NCBI GenBank assembly: GCA_937877545.1
Contig: CALFJE010000127.1
Location: 1-13,054, forward strand
Reading direction: 5' to 3'
Length of the DNA stretch: 13,054 nt
Origin: an uncultured Selenomonadales bacterium
GTDB lineage: Bacteria; Bacillota; Negativicutes; Selenomonadales; Selenomonadaceae
This document shows positions 6,765-13,054 of the stretch, in pieces (the first letter of the stretch is position 1; each line of letters opens with the position of its first letter). The notes under the pieces were generated by a model. It searched no databases. It was not told the origin of the DNA and saw nothing but the letters and a program-made list of their open reading frames with translations. A program made the translations under genes and the position numbers.

Positions 6765-6789
6765 CGAAACTTGACAGCCGCCGTATAAT
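6759..6789 (+). promoter_or_regulatory. Promoter of double-glycine-leader gene 3
   Basis: TTATAA (6759-6764) and TATAAT (6784-6789) are 19 bp apart, as in the other copies. The upstream block is TTTTTCTGCTGAGC and the motif reads GCTTATAACGAA. The spacer shares little with the other copies, so spacing and the two flanking blocks are what is conserved. A TTGACA at 6771 sits too close to the -10 (7 bp) to pair with it. Confidence 0.72.
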
Positions 6790-6817
6790 AGGCAAAAGAC
6801 TTTTGGAGGCGGATAAT

Positions 6818-7126
6818 ATGGCAGACGAAAAATTTAAAGGCGAAGTGCTCGGCGAGGCGGAACTTGACGGCGTGGCGGGCGGCACAAGGCTTGAAACGTA
6901 CGCGGACGGCGAGGAACTTTACAAGCGCGGTCTTTTGACGGAAGATCAATCATATAGCTCCGCTCCCGTGCGCGATATTTTGCACAAAATGGGCTATACC
7001 GGCTACAAAGACAACGGCGGCATAGTCAACGGCAACATTTACACCGACAAAAACGGAAGTATAATTACCCGCGAACAATTCTGGAAGAATTTCGACGCTG
7101 AAAACGGTACCAAAATCATCCGCTGA
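6818..7126 (+). CDS. Double-glycine-leader secreted small protein 3
   Basis: This encodes a 102-residue protein with a 22-residue leader (MADEKFKGEVLGEAELDGVAGG) and an 80-residue cysteine-free cargo. I chose ATG 6818 because GGAGG (6805-6809) lies eight bases upstream and MADEK matches the start of the protein at 5399; the in-frame TTG at 6803 is inside the ribosome binding site region. The cargo shows DILHKMGYTGYKDN, then GNIYTDKNGSIITREQFW, resembling the C-terminal pattern of the proteins at 3320 and 12270. Its module follows the broken amidohydrolase directly and a different terminator follows the gene, so it is monocistronic. It is likely exported and cleaved after Gly-Gly; role unknown. 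Confidence 0.82.
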   Translation: MADEKFKGEVLGEAELDGVAGGTRLETYADGEELYKRGLLTEDQSYSSAPVRDILHKMGYTGYKDNGGIVNGNIYTDKNGSIITREQFWKNFDAENGTKIIR

Positions 7127-7150
7127 TTAAATCCGTTCCATTGAACAGAT

Positions 7151-7181
7151 CGGACTTGGCAACTTTTGCCGAGCCCGTTTT
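7151..7181 (+). terminator. Intrinsic terminator after double-glycine-leader gene 3
   Basis: CGGACTTGGCAA (7151-7162), loop CTT, then TTGCCGAGCCCG (7166-7177) give a 12-bp stem with one A-C mismatch and one G-U pair, followed by TTTTGTTGTT. It is unrelated in sequence to the AAAGCCCTTCGGC hairpins of the other three family members. Confidence 0.8.
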
Positions 7182-7221
7182 GTTGTTAGTAAATCAAAAA
7201 TTTTTATGGGGGTGCATTCTC

Positions 7222-7788
7222 GTGAAGAGGAGATTTTGCCAACTGATGTTATTCGCGCTGGTTTTGATTACGGCGGGCACGGCATTTGCCAAACAGACGC
7301 CCGACCAAACTCGCGCCAAACTCAACGAGATGAGCGGACAAGTCTTGGAGCGCATGTATCAAAAATATCCGTCCTCGGAGAAGGCTGTTCAGCTTTCCTA
7401 CGCCTACTGCACAATCAGCGCGTCCGCCGTCAAATGGGGCTTAGTTGGCGACGATCACGGGCGCGGTGTTGCCGTCAACAACGAGACCGACGAAAGAATC
7501 TACATGAAGATGAAGGAAGTCAGCCTCGGCGTGAATTTCGGTGCGAAGGAATACGATTTGCTTTTCGTTATCGCCAATAAAGAGGCGTGGGACAGATTTA
7601 TTTCCGGCAATATCAAATTCGGCACGGAAGTTTCCGCGCAGGCGTCCGACGGCGTGAGCGGCGACACTTTTGCGGACGCGACCATTGTTGCGAACGGCGT
7701 TTGGGTCTATCAGCTCGACAAAAAGGGCTTGGCTGTTGAATTGTCGTTCAAAGGCGCGAGAATTTCTCCGTATCGCACGCTCAATTAA
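7222..7788 (+). CDS. Secreted SYLF (Ysc84-like) domain protein
   Basis: This encodes a 188-residue protein with a Sec signal peptide (MKRR, hydrophobic LMLFALVLITAG, cut after AFA at residue 23). The mature part resembles bacterial SYLF/Ysc84 domains, which bind lipids in characterised members: AVKWGLVGDDHGRGVAVNN matches the early glycine-rich segment, and FGAKEYDLLFVIANKEAWDRF with IKFGTEVSAQ matches the later core. The C-terminus VWVYQLDKKGLAVELSFKGARI is also typical. It probably acts in the periplasm or at the outer membrane; the exact role is not known. The start is GTG 7222 behind GGGGGTG; an upstream TTG frame runs through the preceding terminator and is rejected. The next gene begins 24 bases after the stop, so it is likely the first gene of an operon with the RND pump. 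No clear promoter was found in 7182-7221. Confidence 0.82.
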   Translation: MKRRFCQLMLFALVLITAGTAFAKQTPDQTRAKLNEMSGQVLERMYQKYPSSEKAVQLSYAYCTISASAVKWGLVGDDHGRGVAVNNETDERIYMKMKEVSLGVNFGAKEYDLLFVIANKEAWDRFISGNIKFGTEVSAQASDGVSGDTFADATIVANGVWVYQLDKKGLAVELSFKGARISPYRTLN

Positions 7789-7812
7789 AATCCCATTGAC
7801 AGGAGAATTACG

Positions 7813-8985
7813 ATGAAAAAATTATTGGCGGCAATCTGCGCGGCGGGCTTGTTAATCAGCGGTTGCGGCGGCGAAGAGGCTCAAGAGGAAGCTTTTGAGG
7901 ATTTTCCGACCAGAGTTAAGGCGATTAAAGTTTTGACGACGAGTGCGCCGCTTACTTTGTCTTACAGCGGGCAAGTTGTCGACCGCGACGAGATGAATGT
8001 TCAATCCAAAGTCAGCGGCTCCGTTGTGGAAAAGTACGTTAAGGGCGGACAAGACGTTGTGGAAGGGCAGAGGCTGTTCAAAATCGACGACCGCCAATAT
8101 CAATCGGCAGTGTTGCAGGCTGAAGCCAATCTGGCGCAGTCTCAAACGAATTTGGCAAAGGAACGCGTCGACCTTCACCGCTACGAGGAGCTTTGGCAAT
8201 CGAACGCCATCTCCGAGCAAATGCTCACGAATCAACGCGTCGCCGTCCGCTCTAAAGAGGCTGAAGTCGCCGCCAACGAAGCCATATTGCAAAAGGCTAA
8301 GGACGATTTGGCGGACACGATAGTTTACGCGCCAATGAGCGGCAGGCTCGGCATTGACGACGTACCTGTCGGGACTTTGGCAACAGCCGGAAATACCCCG
8401 CTCGCCACAATCGGCTTGGTGGATCCCGTGTTCGTACAGTTTGCCGTCTCCGAACAGGAATATCTGCGCCTTTCGCGGCAAGAAGAAAATCCCAACGCGC
8501 AGTTTAGAATATCTTTGACGCTCGCCGACGGCTCAAAGTATCCGTATCGCGGAGAGTTCGCCGAATACGACAGGACGCTCGGTAAGGAAACGGGCACGCT
8601 GACGATTCGCACGATTTTTAAAAATCCCGACGGCTTGCTTGTTCCGGGTATGTATGCCCGCGTCGAAATTGCCGGGCTTAGCATTCCAAACGCAATGCTC
8701 GTTCCCGAACGCGCCCTCCAACAGCTGTTGGGGGAGACGTTGGTTATCGTCGCGCAATCCGATAATAAATCTGCCGTGCGGAAAATTACGCTCGGCGAAA
8801 AAATCGGCTCGTATTACATCGTGAAAAGCGGCTTGAAGGCTGACGATTGGGTTATCGTCGAGGGCTTGACGAATTTGCGTGACGGTATGCCTTTGGAAGT
8901 GACGCAGGTCACCGCAAAAGACATGGGCTTTTCGTTCACCACCGACGAAAAAATTTTTGACGTTCAACAAAACGCGACCAAGTGA
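7813..8985 (+). CDS. RND efflux periplasmic adaptor lipoprotein (AcrA/MexA-like)
   Basis: This encodes a 390-residue membrane fusion protein that links an RND pump to an outer-membrane channel. It has a lipoprotein signal with lipobox LISG-C18, so it should be lipid-anchored to the inner membrane facing the periplasm. Domains in order: a beta/lipoyl half (VQSKVSGSVVEKYVKGGQDVVEGQ, about 58-90), an alpha-helical hairpin (about 95-165, rich in Gln, Glu and Ala), the second lipoyl half (TIVYAPMSGRLGIDDVPVGTL, about 170-195), a beta-barrel (about 210-295), and a membrane-proximal part ending near 370. The start is ATG 7813 with AGGAGA seven bases upstream. The stop TGA (8983-8985) overlaps the ribosome binding site of the pump gene, 12 bases away, so the two are co-translated. 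No regulator gene lies next to it. Confidence 0.95.
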   Translation: MKKLLAAICAAGLLISGCGGEEAQEEAFEDFPTRVKAIKVLTTSAPLTLSYSGQVVDRDEMNVQSKVSGSVVEKYVKGGQDVVEGQRLFKIDDRQYQSAVLQAEANLAQSQTNLAKERVDLHRYEELWQSNAISEQMLTNQRVAVRSKEAEVAANEAILQKAKDDLADTIVYAPMSGRLGIDDVPVGTLATAGNTPLATIGLVDPVFVQFAVSEQEYLRLSRQEENPNAQFRISLTLADGSKYPYRGEFAEYDRTLGKETGTLTIRTIFKNPDGLLVPGMYARVEIAGLSIPNAMLVPERALQQLLGETLVIVAQSDNKSAVRKITLGEKIGSYYIVKSGLKADDWVIVEGLTNLRDGMPLEVTQVTAKDMGFSFTTDEKIFDVQQNATK

Positions 8986-8997
8986 GGTGAATAAAAC

Positions 8998-11900
8998 ATG
9001 GCAAAGTTTTTTATTCACCGACCGGTTTTTGCAATCGTCATAGCGATTATAATCAGTCTTATCGGGATAATTGCGGGGCTTAACACGCCAATCGCTCAAT
9101 ATCCGAACATTTCCCCGCCGACAATCAACGTCACTGCCGACTATTCCGGCGCAAATGCCACGGTCGTCAATCAAGCCGTCGCGCAGGTTATCGAGAATCG
9201 CGTCAACGGCACGCAGGGAATGGACTATATGACCTCCAACTCCAACGACGACGGAAGTTATTCGCTGGACGTTTTTTTTGAGGTCGGCACCGACGGCGAT
9301 ATGGACTCGGTTAAGGTTCAAAATAACGTCGCCTCGGCAAATTCGAGCTTGCCCGAAACCGTCATCTCTTCGGGCGTGACGACCTCAAAGTCTTCGCAGG
9401 ATATGGCGATGATTTTTGCTTTCTATTGTGACAACGGGCTTTATGACACGGCATTTATAAAAAATTACGCGGATATTTACATCGCCGACGATTTGAAACG
9501 CGTTAAGGGCGTCGGCAAGGTTCAAATTTTAAGCGCGGATTATGCCCTGCGCGTATGGATAAACCCTGAAAAGCTCGCGAATTTCGGCTTGACGGTCGCC
9601 GACGTTCAAAGCGCGATTAAAACGCAAAACGCTCAAGCGGCGGCGGGTTCCATAGGCAAGTTGCCGGTGGCTCAAGGTCAAGAGAAGGAGTACACGGGGC
9701 AAATTCAAGGCAGATTGGAGACGCCCGAGCAATTCGAGAACATCATCTTGAAAACGGGCGACGCGGGCGCGTTCGTGCTCTTAAAGGACGTGGCGCGGGT
9801 TGAAATCGGGCAGCTGTCGAATACCTATATCGGCAAGTTCAACGGCTATACTTCGGTGCCGTTCATAATCAACTTGACGAGCGACGCCAATGCGCTGGAG
9901 ACGATCGGCGAGGTTAAACGCATACTTAAAGCCGCCGAAAAAAATTTGCCCGAAGGCATCAAGTACGGGCAAGTTCTGGACAACACGGAATTTATCAAGG
10001 CGTCAATCGAAGAGGTTGCGCACACGTTTTTTGAGGCGTTGGTGCTCGTCGTCTTGGTAATTTTTATTTTCCTGCAGAGTTTTCGCGCCACGGTTATTCC
10101 GCTTTTGGCGGTGCCCGTATCGCTTTTGGGAACGTTCGCGGCGTTCACGGTGCTCGGCTTCACGATAAACACGCTGACGTTGTTCGCGATGGTGTTGGCA
10201 ATCGGGTTGGTCGTCGACGACGCGATAGTTGTTATCGAAAACGTGGAACAGCACATGGAACGCGGCTTAAGTCCCGTCGAGGCAACGGAAGTAGCTATGG
10301 CTGAAGTTCAAGGACCCGTCGTGGCGATAGCGTTCGTGTTGTCGGCTGTGTTTATCCCGATAGCGTTTTTGGGCGGCATGACGGGCATTTTGTATCGGCA
10401 ATTCGCGCTGACAATCGCGGTGTCAATGGGCTTATCGGCATTCGTCGCGCTGACTTTGACGCCCGCCCTCTGCGCGATAATCCTCAAGCCTCACGAGCAC
10501 GGCAAGAAAAATTTCTTCAGCAAATTTTTTGACGCGTTCAATAATTGGTTCGAGCGCACCAAGAACTCTTACGTCGGCATAGTCGCCAAAGTCATTTCGG
10601 GCACCAAGTTTGCGGTCGTCTTTATGCTGATTGTCTGCGGCTTGACGGGCTTGCTGTTCAAAATTTTGCCGTCGACCTTTGTCCCCGACGAGGATCAAGG
10701 ATACTTTGTGGCGGCAGTCATGTTGCCCGAAGGCACTTCGCTGAATCGCACTTCCATGACGACGGACAGGGTAGCCGCCGCCATTCGCGAAAATGTTCCC
10801 GGTATCAAAGATGTCATATCGGTTGCGGGCTACAACATTGTTTCCGGCGGCACGAAGTCTTCGGCGGCGACGTTGTTTATAAGCATGTATCCTTGGGCGG
10901 AGCGGACGGACTTTGAGAAATCGGTAACCGCCGCGATTTACAATGTCTTTATGGTCGGCAACGGCGCGGCTCCCGAAGGCTTTGTCGCGGGCTTTAATCC
11001 GCCGGCCCTACCGGGCTTGGGGCAAGTCGGCGGCTTGACAATGCAACTGATTGACTTGGAAAGCCACTCCGATACCGAACTGTCCGACATCACCGATAAG
11101 ATTGTTCAAGCGGCTAATGCGCGTCCCGAACTTCAAGGCGTGGATACAACTTTCAGCGTGACTTCGCCCAGCTACAAATACGAACTCGACCAGAAAAAGA
11201 TTGAAATGCTCGGCGTCAATCTTGCGGATGTTTACAGCGCGTTGCAAGTGAATTTCGGCGGCATGCCCGTTGACGACTACGACAGATTTGGGCGCACTTA
11301 TAAGGTTGTCATGCAGTCGGACGTTTACTTTCGCAGTGAAGTCGACATGTTAAAATTTATGTTCGTCCGCGGCTCCGGCGGGCAATTTGTTCCGCTCGAT
11401 ACGTTGATAAGCTACAAGCTCAACACCGGCACGACGCAGGTCACGCGCTTTAACGGGAAACGTTCCGTGTCGATTCAAGCTCAGCCGGCGGACGGTTATT
11501 CGTCGGGGCAAGCCATGACAGCCTTAACCAACGTCGTGAATGAAGTTGCACCTAACGGTTTCGGCGTGGAATGGTCGGGGCAATCTCGCGAGGAGCAAAA
11601 AGCTTCGGGGTCGACGGGGCAAGTTATGGCTTTGGCGTTGGTATTCGTATTCTTATGCCTCGCCGCGCTGTATGAAAGCTGGAGCGTGCCGTTTTCCGTC
11701 TTGATGACAGTTCCGACGGGAATTTTCGGTGCACTGCTTTCCGAGTTCGTCTTAAACATGTACACGAATACTTTGGGCGTCGGCAATCCCGGTTTCCAGA
11801 ACAGCATTTATATGCAAATCGGCGTTATCATGATCATGGGGCTTGCGGCGAAGAATGCAATCCTAATCGTCGAATTTGCCAAAGTCCGCACGGATAAGGG

Positions 11901-12168
11901 CATGGAGGCGGTTAAAGCGTCGTTGGAGTCGGCGGGGTTGCGCCTTCGCCCGATACTCATGACTTCATTTGCGTTTATAATCGGTTGTCTGCCTCTGGCG
12001 ACGGCAACGGGTGCAGGCTCGGCGGCGCGAAATTCTATGGGCGTGGCGGTCGTCGGCGGGATGACCGTCGCGACCTTCCTGGGTATATTTTTAATCCCCG
12101 TTTTCTTCGTGGTCGTTCAAAAGATTGTGCAGAAACTTTTTGGCAAAGATAAATCCGCGCAGAATTAA
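8998..12168 (+). CDS. RND multidrug efflux pump, inner-membrane subunit (AcrB/MexB-like, HAE1)
   Basis: This encodes a 1056-residue proton-driven transporter, full length for the HAE1 family, and shows the family layout of two repeats of six membrane helices with large periplasmic loops. The N-terminus FFIHRPVFAIVIAI is the first helix, followed by the porter-domain start TPIAQYPNISPPTINV. Proton-relay residues are present: Asp407 and Asp408 in GLVVDDAIVVIENV, Lys952 in GLAAKNAILIVEFAK and Arg982 in RLRPILMTS, equivalent to E. coli AcrB D407, D408, K940 and R971. Together these indicate an active pump. Substrates are probably hydrophobic drugs, bile salts or solvents, but cannot be read from sequence. 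ATG 8998 follows GAGGTGA (8984-8990). No outer-membrane channel gene is in the window, so a TolC-type partner must be encoded elsewhere. Confidence 0.97.
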   Translation: MAKFFIHRPVFAIVIAIIISLIGIIAGLNTPIAQYPNISPPTINVTADYSGANATVVNQAVAQVIENRVNGTQGMDYMTSNSNDDGSYSLDVFFEVGTDGDMDSVKVQNNVASANSSLPETVISSGVTTSKSSQDMAMIFAFYCDNGLYDTAFIKNYADIYIADDLKRVKGVGKVQILSADYALRVWINPEKLANFGLTVADVQSAIKTQNAQAAAGSIGKLPVAQGQEKEYTGQIQGRLETPEQFENIILKTGDAGAFVLLKDVARVEIGQLSNTYIGKFNGYTSVPFIINLTSDANALETIGEVKRILKAAEKNLPEGIKYGQVLDNTEFIKASIEEVAHTFFEALVLVVLVIFIFLQSFRATVIPLLAVPVSLLGTFAAFTVLGFTINTLTLFAMVLAIGLVVDDAIVVIENVEQHMERGLSPVEATEVAMAEVQGPVVAIAFVLSAVFIPIAFLGGMTGILYRQFALTIAVSMGLSAFVALTLTPALCAIILKPHEHGKKNFFSKFFDAFNNWFERTKNSYVGIVAKVISGTKFAVVFMLIVCGLTGLLFKILPSTFVPDEDQGYFVAAVMLPEGTSLNRTSMTTDRVAAAIRENVPGIKDVISVAGYNIVSGGTKSSAATLFISMYPWAERTDFEKSVTAAIYNVFMVGNGAAPEGFVAGFNPPALPGLGQVGGLTMQLIDLESHSDTELSDITDKIVQAANARPELQGVDTTFSVTSPSYKYELDQKKIEMLGVNLADVYSALQVNFGGMPVDDYDRFGRTYKVVMQSDVYFRSEVDMLKFMFVRGSGGQFVPLDTLISYKLNTGTTQVTRFNGKRSVSIQAQPADGYSSGQAMTALTNVVNEVAPNGFGVEWSGQSREEQKASGSTGQVMALALVFVFLCLAALYESWSVPFSVLMTVPTGIFGALLSEFVLNMYTNTLGVGNPGFQNSIYMQIGVIMIMGLAAKNAILIVEFAKVRTDKGMEAVKASLESAGLRLRPILMTSFAFIIGCLPLATATGAGSAARNSMGVAVVGGMTVATFLGIFLIPVFFVVVQKIVQKLFGKDKSAQN

Positions 12169-12184
12169 AGCCGTCGGAGGGCTT
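12167..12184 (+). other. Degenerate remnant of the family terminator hairpin
   Basis: AAAGCC runs straight into GTCGGAGGGCTT, which is the family terminator (AAAGCCCTTCGGC-N4-GTCGGAGGGCTT) lacking about ten internal bases: the inner left arm and loop. Only a 5-bp AAGCC/GGCTT stem remains and no T-run follows. It overlaps the stop of the pump gene and lies about 20 bases before promoter-leader module B. Confidence 0.6.
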
Positions 12185-12203
12185 GCGTTGCCAAAAGAAA
12201 ATT

Positions 12204-12337
12204 TTTCTGCTAAGCTTGTAACGAACTCGGATTCGGAGCGTATAATAGGCAGAAAGGAGGCTGATAACTATGATTGAAGACAAATTCGCGGACGAAATGC
12301 TAAGCGACGAGGAACTCGACAACGTGGCGGGCGGCAC
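12204..12337 (+). repeat. Promoter-leader module, copy B (identical to 3254-3387)
   Basis: This is the second copy of the 134-base identical module, in direct orientation 8950 bases from copy A. It carries the promoter, AAAGGAGG and the whole leader coding sequence. After the GGCAC of the Gly-Thr codons the two genes diverge with no obvious DNA similarity. Identity at every synonymous site indicates recent duplication or gene conversion, not just protein-level constraint. Confidence 0.95.
12216..12246 (+). promoter_or_regulatory. Promoter of double-glycine-leader gene 4
   Basis: TTGTAA (12216-12221), 19 bp, TATAAT (12241-12246): identical to the promoter at 3266. The start codon is again 23 bases beyond the -10. 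The upstream remnant hairpin at 12167 is too weak to insulate it fully from pump-operon transcription. Confidence 0.75.
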
Positions 12338-12602
12338 CGCACAAGAACTCAGCGAAGTGTATAATGCCATGGCAGGTACTCGTGGTTTGAGCAAATATCT
12401 TAAAAACTCCAAACCGGGCAACATTGACGTAAACGAAATAACAACTATTTTAAAAGACAAATTAAGCTTAGACGTTCAATACAATCCAAATGAAGCAAAT
12501 AAGTACATCTATTCGCATTGGGGAAAAACCCAAAATATTACCCAGAATGAACTCGTTGCTTATATTAAAGATTATGACCGGTGCGAAGCGGGAGTTGTGT
12601 AA
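12270..12602 (+). CDS. Double-glycine-leader secreted small protein 4
   Basis: This encodes a 110-residue protein with the same 22-residue leader, to the residue and base, as the protein at 3320, and an unrelated-looking 88-residue cargo. The cargo has one cysteine (DRCEAGVV at the C-terminus). Its last half, ILKDKLSLDVQYNPNEANKY then YSHWGKTQNITQNELVAYI, keeps the N-x-Y...I-[ST]-x-x-[EQ]-[LF] arrangement of the other long cargoes. The cargo DNA is visibly richer in A and T than the leader, suggesting a mosaic origin. ATG 12270 has AAAGGAGG nine bases upstream. The family terminator follows 25 bases after the stop. It is probably exported and cut after Gly-Gly; role unknown. Confidence 0.85.
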   Translation: MIEDKFADEMLSDEELDNVAGGTAQELSEVYNAMAGTRGLSKYLKNSKPGNIDVNEITTILKDKLSLDVQYNPNEANKYIYSHWGKTQNITQNELVAYIKDYDRCEAGVV

Positions 12603-12627
12603 GCTGAAACTCAACTCGGCAAACTAA

Positions 12628-12656
12628 AAAGCCCTTCGGCGAATGTCGGAGGGCTT
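12628..12656 (+). terminator. Intrinsic terminator, family hairpin 3
   Basis: AAAGCCCTTCGGC (12628-12640), loop GAAT, then GTCGGAGGGCTT (12645-12656), preceded by five A residues. The right-hand T-run is only GTGTTT, and the left A-run makes it equally able to end the minus-strand rsmA transcript that converges here. The rsmA-derived repeat begins three bases later. Confidence 0.82.
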
Positions 12657-12660
12657 GTGT

Positions 12661-12863
12661 TTATCCGCGCAGGAAATTGGCGAGGGCGGCGAATTCTTCC
12701 AAGCTCAACGTCTCGGCTCGGCGTGAAGTATCAATGCCCGACGCCAAAAGCTTATCCTTGCCGAAGGCGGACAGTGAATTTAGCAATGTCTTGCGGCGTT
12801 GAGCAAAGGCAGTCCGCACCACTTTGAAGAAGAAATCCTCGTCTGCGTCGAAGGACGGCTTTC
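12661..12863 (-). pseudogene. Detached duplicate of the rsmA 3' end
   Basis: The minus strand encodes KPSFDADEDFFFKVV through to NFLRG and a TAA at 12663-12661, a copy of the RsmA C-terminus. It has no start codon or ribosome binding site. It lies beyond the stop of the upper copy and, because the period is 205 bases, in a different frame, so it should not be translated even by readthrough. It can only act as extra 3' untranslated sequence. Confidence 0.85.
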
Positions 12864-12865
12864 GT

Positions 12866-13054
12866 TTATCCGCGCAGGAAATTGGCGAGGGCGGCGAATT
12901 CTTCCAAGCTCAACGTCTCGGCTCGGCGTGAAGTATCAATGCCCGACGCCAAAAGCTTATCCTTGCCGAAGGCGGACAGTGAATTTAGCAATGTCTTGCG
13001 GCGTTGAGCAAAGGCAGTCCGCACCACTTTGAAGAAGAAATCCTCGTCTGCGTC
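12866..13054 (-). CDS. rsmA: 16S rRNA dimethyladenosine transferase RsmA (KsgA), C-terminal end (partial)
   Basis: RsmA dimethylates two adjacent adenines in the 3' hairpin of 16S rRNA during small-subunit assembly. Only the last 62 codons are present, with TAA at 12868-12866; the catalytic methyltransferase domain lies past the window edge. The visible part is the typical small C-terminal helical domain: FFFKVVRTAFAQRRKTLLNSL, then GIDTSRRAETLSLEEFAALANFLRG. The FAQRRKTLLNSL and RAETLSLEEFAALAN segments are highly characteristic of the family. It converges on the double-glycine-leader gene at 12270. The 3' end is duplicated downstream (12661-12863). Confidence 0.88.
   Translation of the reverse strand, partial: DADEDFFFKVVRTAFAQRRKTLLNSLSAFGKDKLLASGIDTSRRAETLSLEEFAALANFLRG

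Larger units (their letters stand above)
12659..13054. repeat. 205-bp-period tandem duplication of the rsmA 3' end
   Basis: 12659-12849 and 12864-13054 are identical over 191 bases at an offset of 205. The 14 bases between them (12850-12863) read, on the minus strand, as the expected upstream codons of the same gene (Lys-Pro-Ser-Phe), so the lower copy is at least 205 bases long. The upper copy runs off the window end exactly at 13054, so its full extent is unseen. Confidence 0.95.

Noticed and set aside
6771..6789. TTGACA at 6771 as the -35 of leader gene 3
   Set aside because: It is only 7 bp from TATAAT; the TTATAA at 6759 has the 19-bp spacing conserved in all four copies.
8533..9321. 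262-codon minus-strand frame across the adaptor-pump junction
   Set aside because: It lies opposite two well-recognised RND genes and has no family resemblance; open only because of codon bias.
3320..12602. Leader genes as lanthipeptide or other modified (RiPP) precursors
   Set aside because: Three cargoes have no cysteine and one has a single cysteine; no lanthionine synthetase, radical-SAM or cyclodehydratase gene is in the window. Unmodified export is simpler, though a distant enzyme cannot be excluded.
3254..12656. Leader modules and hairpins as a transposon, integron or CRISPR array
   Set aside because: No transposase, integrase, terminal inverted repeats, target-site duplications or evenly spaced repeats are visible; the repeats are kilobases apart and overlap promoter and coding sequence.
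12799..13032. 77-codon plus-strand frame at the right end
   Set aside because: It is antisense to the rsmA 3' end and its duplicate, and exists only because the repeat is present twice.

Overview
The window reads as chromosomal DNA of a diderm (two-membrane) Firmicute, most likely of the Negativicutes (Selenomonas-like). This is inferred from the mix of genes: strong GGAGG ribosome binding sites with frequent GTG/TTG starts and small double-glycine-leader proteins (Firmicute traits), together with an RND tripartite efflux pump and a Tat-exported esterase. No rRNA, tRNA, transposase, integrase or CRISPR array is visible.

Layout. Positions 1-971 hold a translation-coupled plus-strand run: the tail of an unidentified gene, an 86-residue protein of unknown function, and queH (epoxyqueuosine reductase). 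A short heptamer-rich repeat separates queH from a convergent minus-strand gene for an EF-G-like GTPase (1039-3132). From 3250 to 12660 everything is on the plus strand. Four small genes there (3320, 5399, 6818, 12270) encode proteins with a leader ending in LD[NG]VAGG. Between them lie a Tat-exported type B carboxylesterase (3760-5328), a decayed YtcJ-like amidohydrolase (5686-6764), and an operon of a SYLF-domain protein, an RND adaptor lipoprotein and an RND inner-membrane pump (7222-12168). The right edge is the 3' end of rsmA/ksgA on the minus strand, whose last ~200 bp are present twice in tandem.

The most interesting structure is the double-glycine-leader family. All four genes carry the same left-hand module: a T-rich block, a GCTTRTAACGAA motif, a -35/-10 pair exactly 19 bp apart, a ribosome binding site and the leader. 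Three of the four end in the same terminator hairpin, AAAGCCCTTCGGC-N4-GTCGGAGGGCTT. In the copies at 3254 and 12204 the module is identical for 134 bp, and identity stops just after the Gly-Gly export cleavage site. Beyond that point the proteins differ, although three keep a loose common C-terminal pattern. This looks like a constant-leader, variable-cargo cassette family of secreted peptides, dispersed among unrelated genes and partly spread by recombination. No C39-peptidase ABC exporter, immunity gene or modification enzyme lies in the window, so export route and function are inferred.

The enzymes otherwise do ordinary jobs: tRNA queuosine modification (QueH), a translation-factor paralogue, hydrolysis of esters outside the cytoplasm, drug or solvent efflux, and 16S rRNA dimethylation (RsmA). 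All functional calls are by sequence recognition alone; no database search was run.
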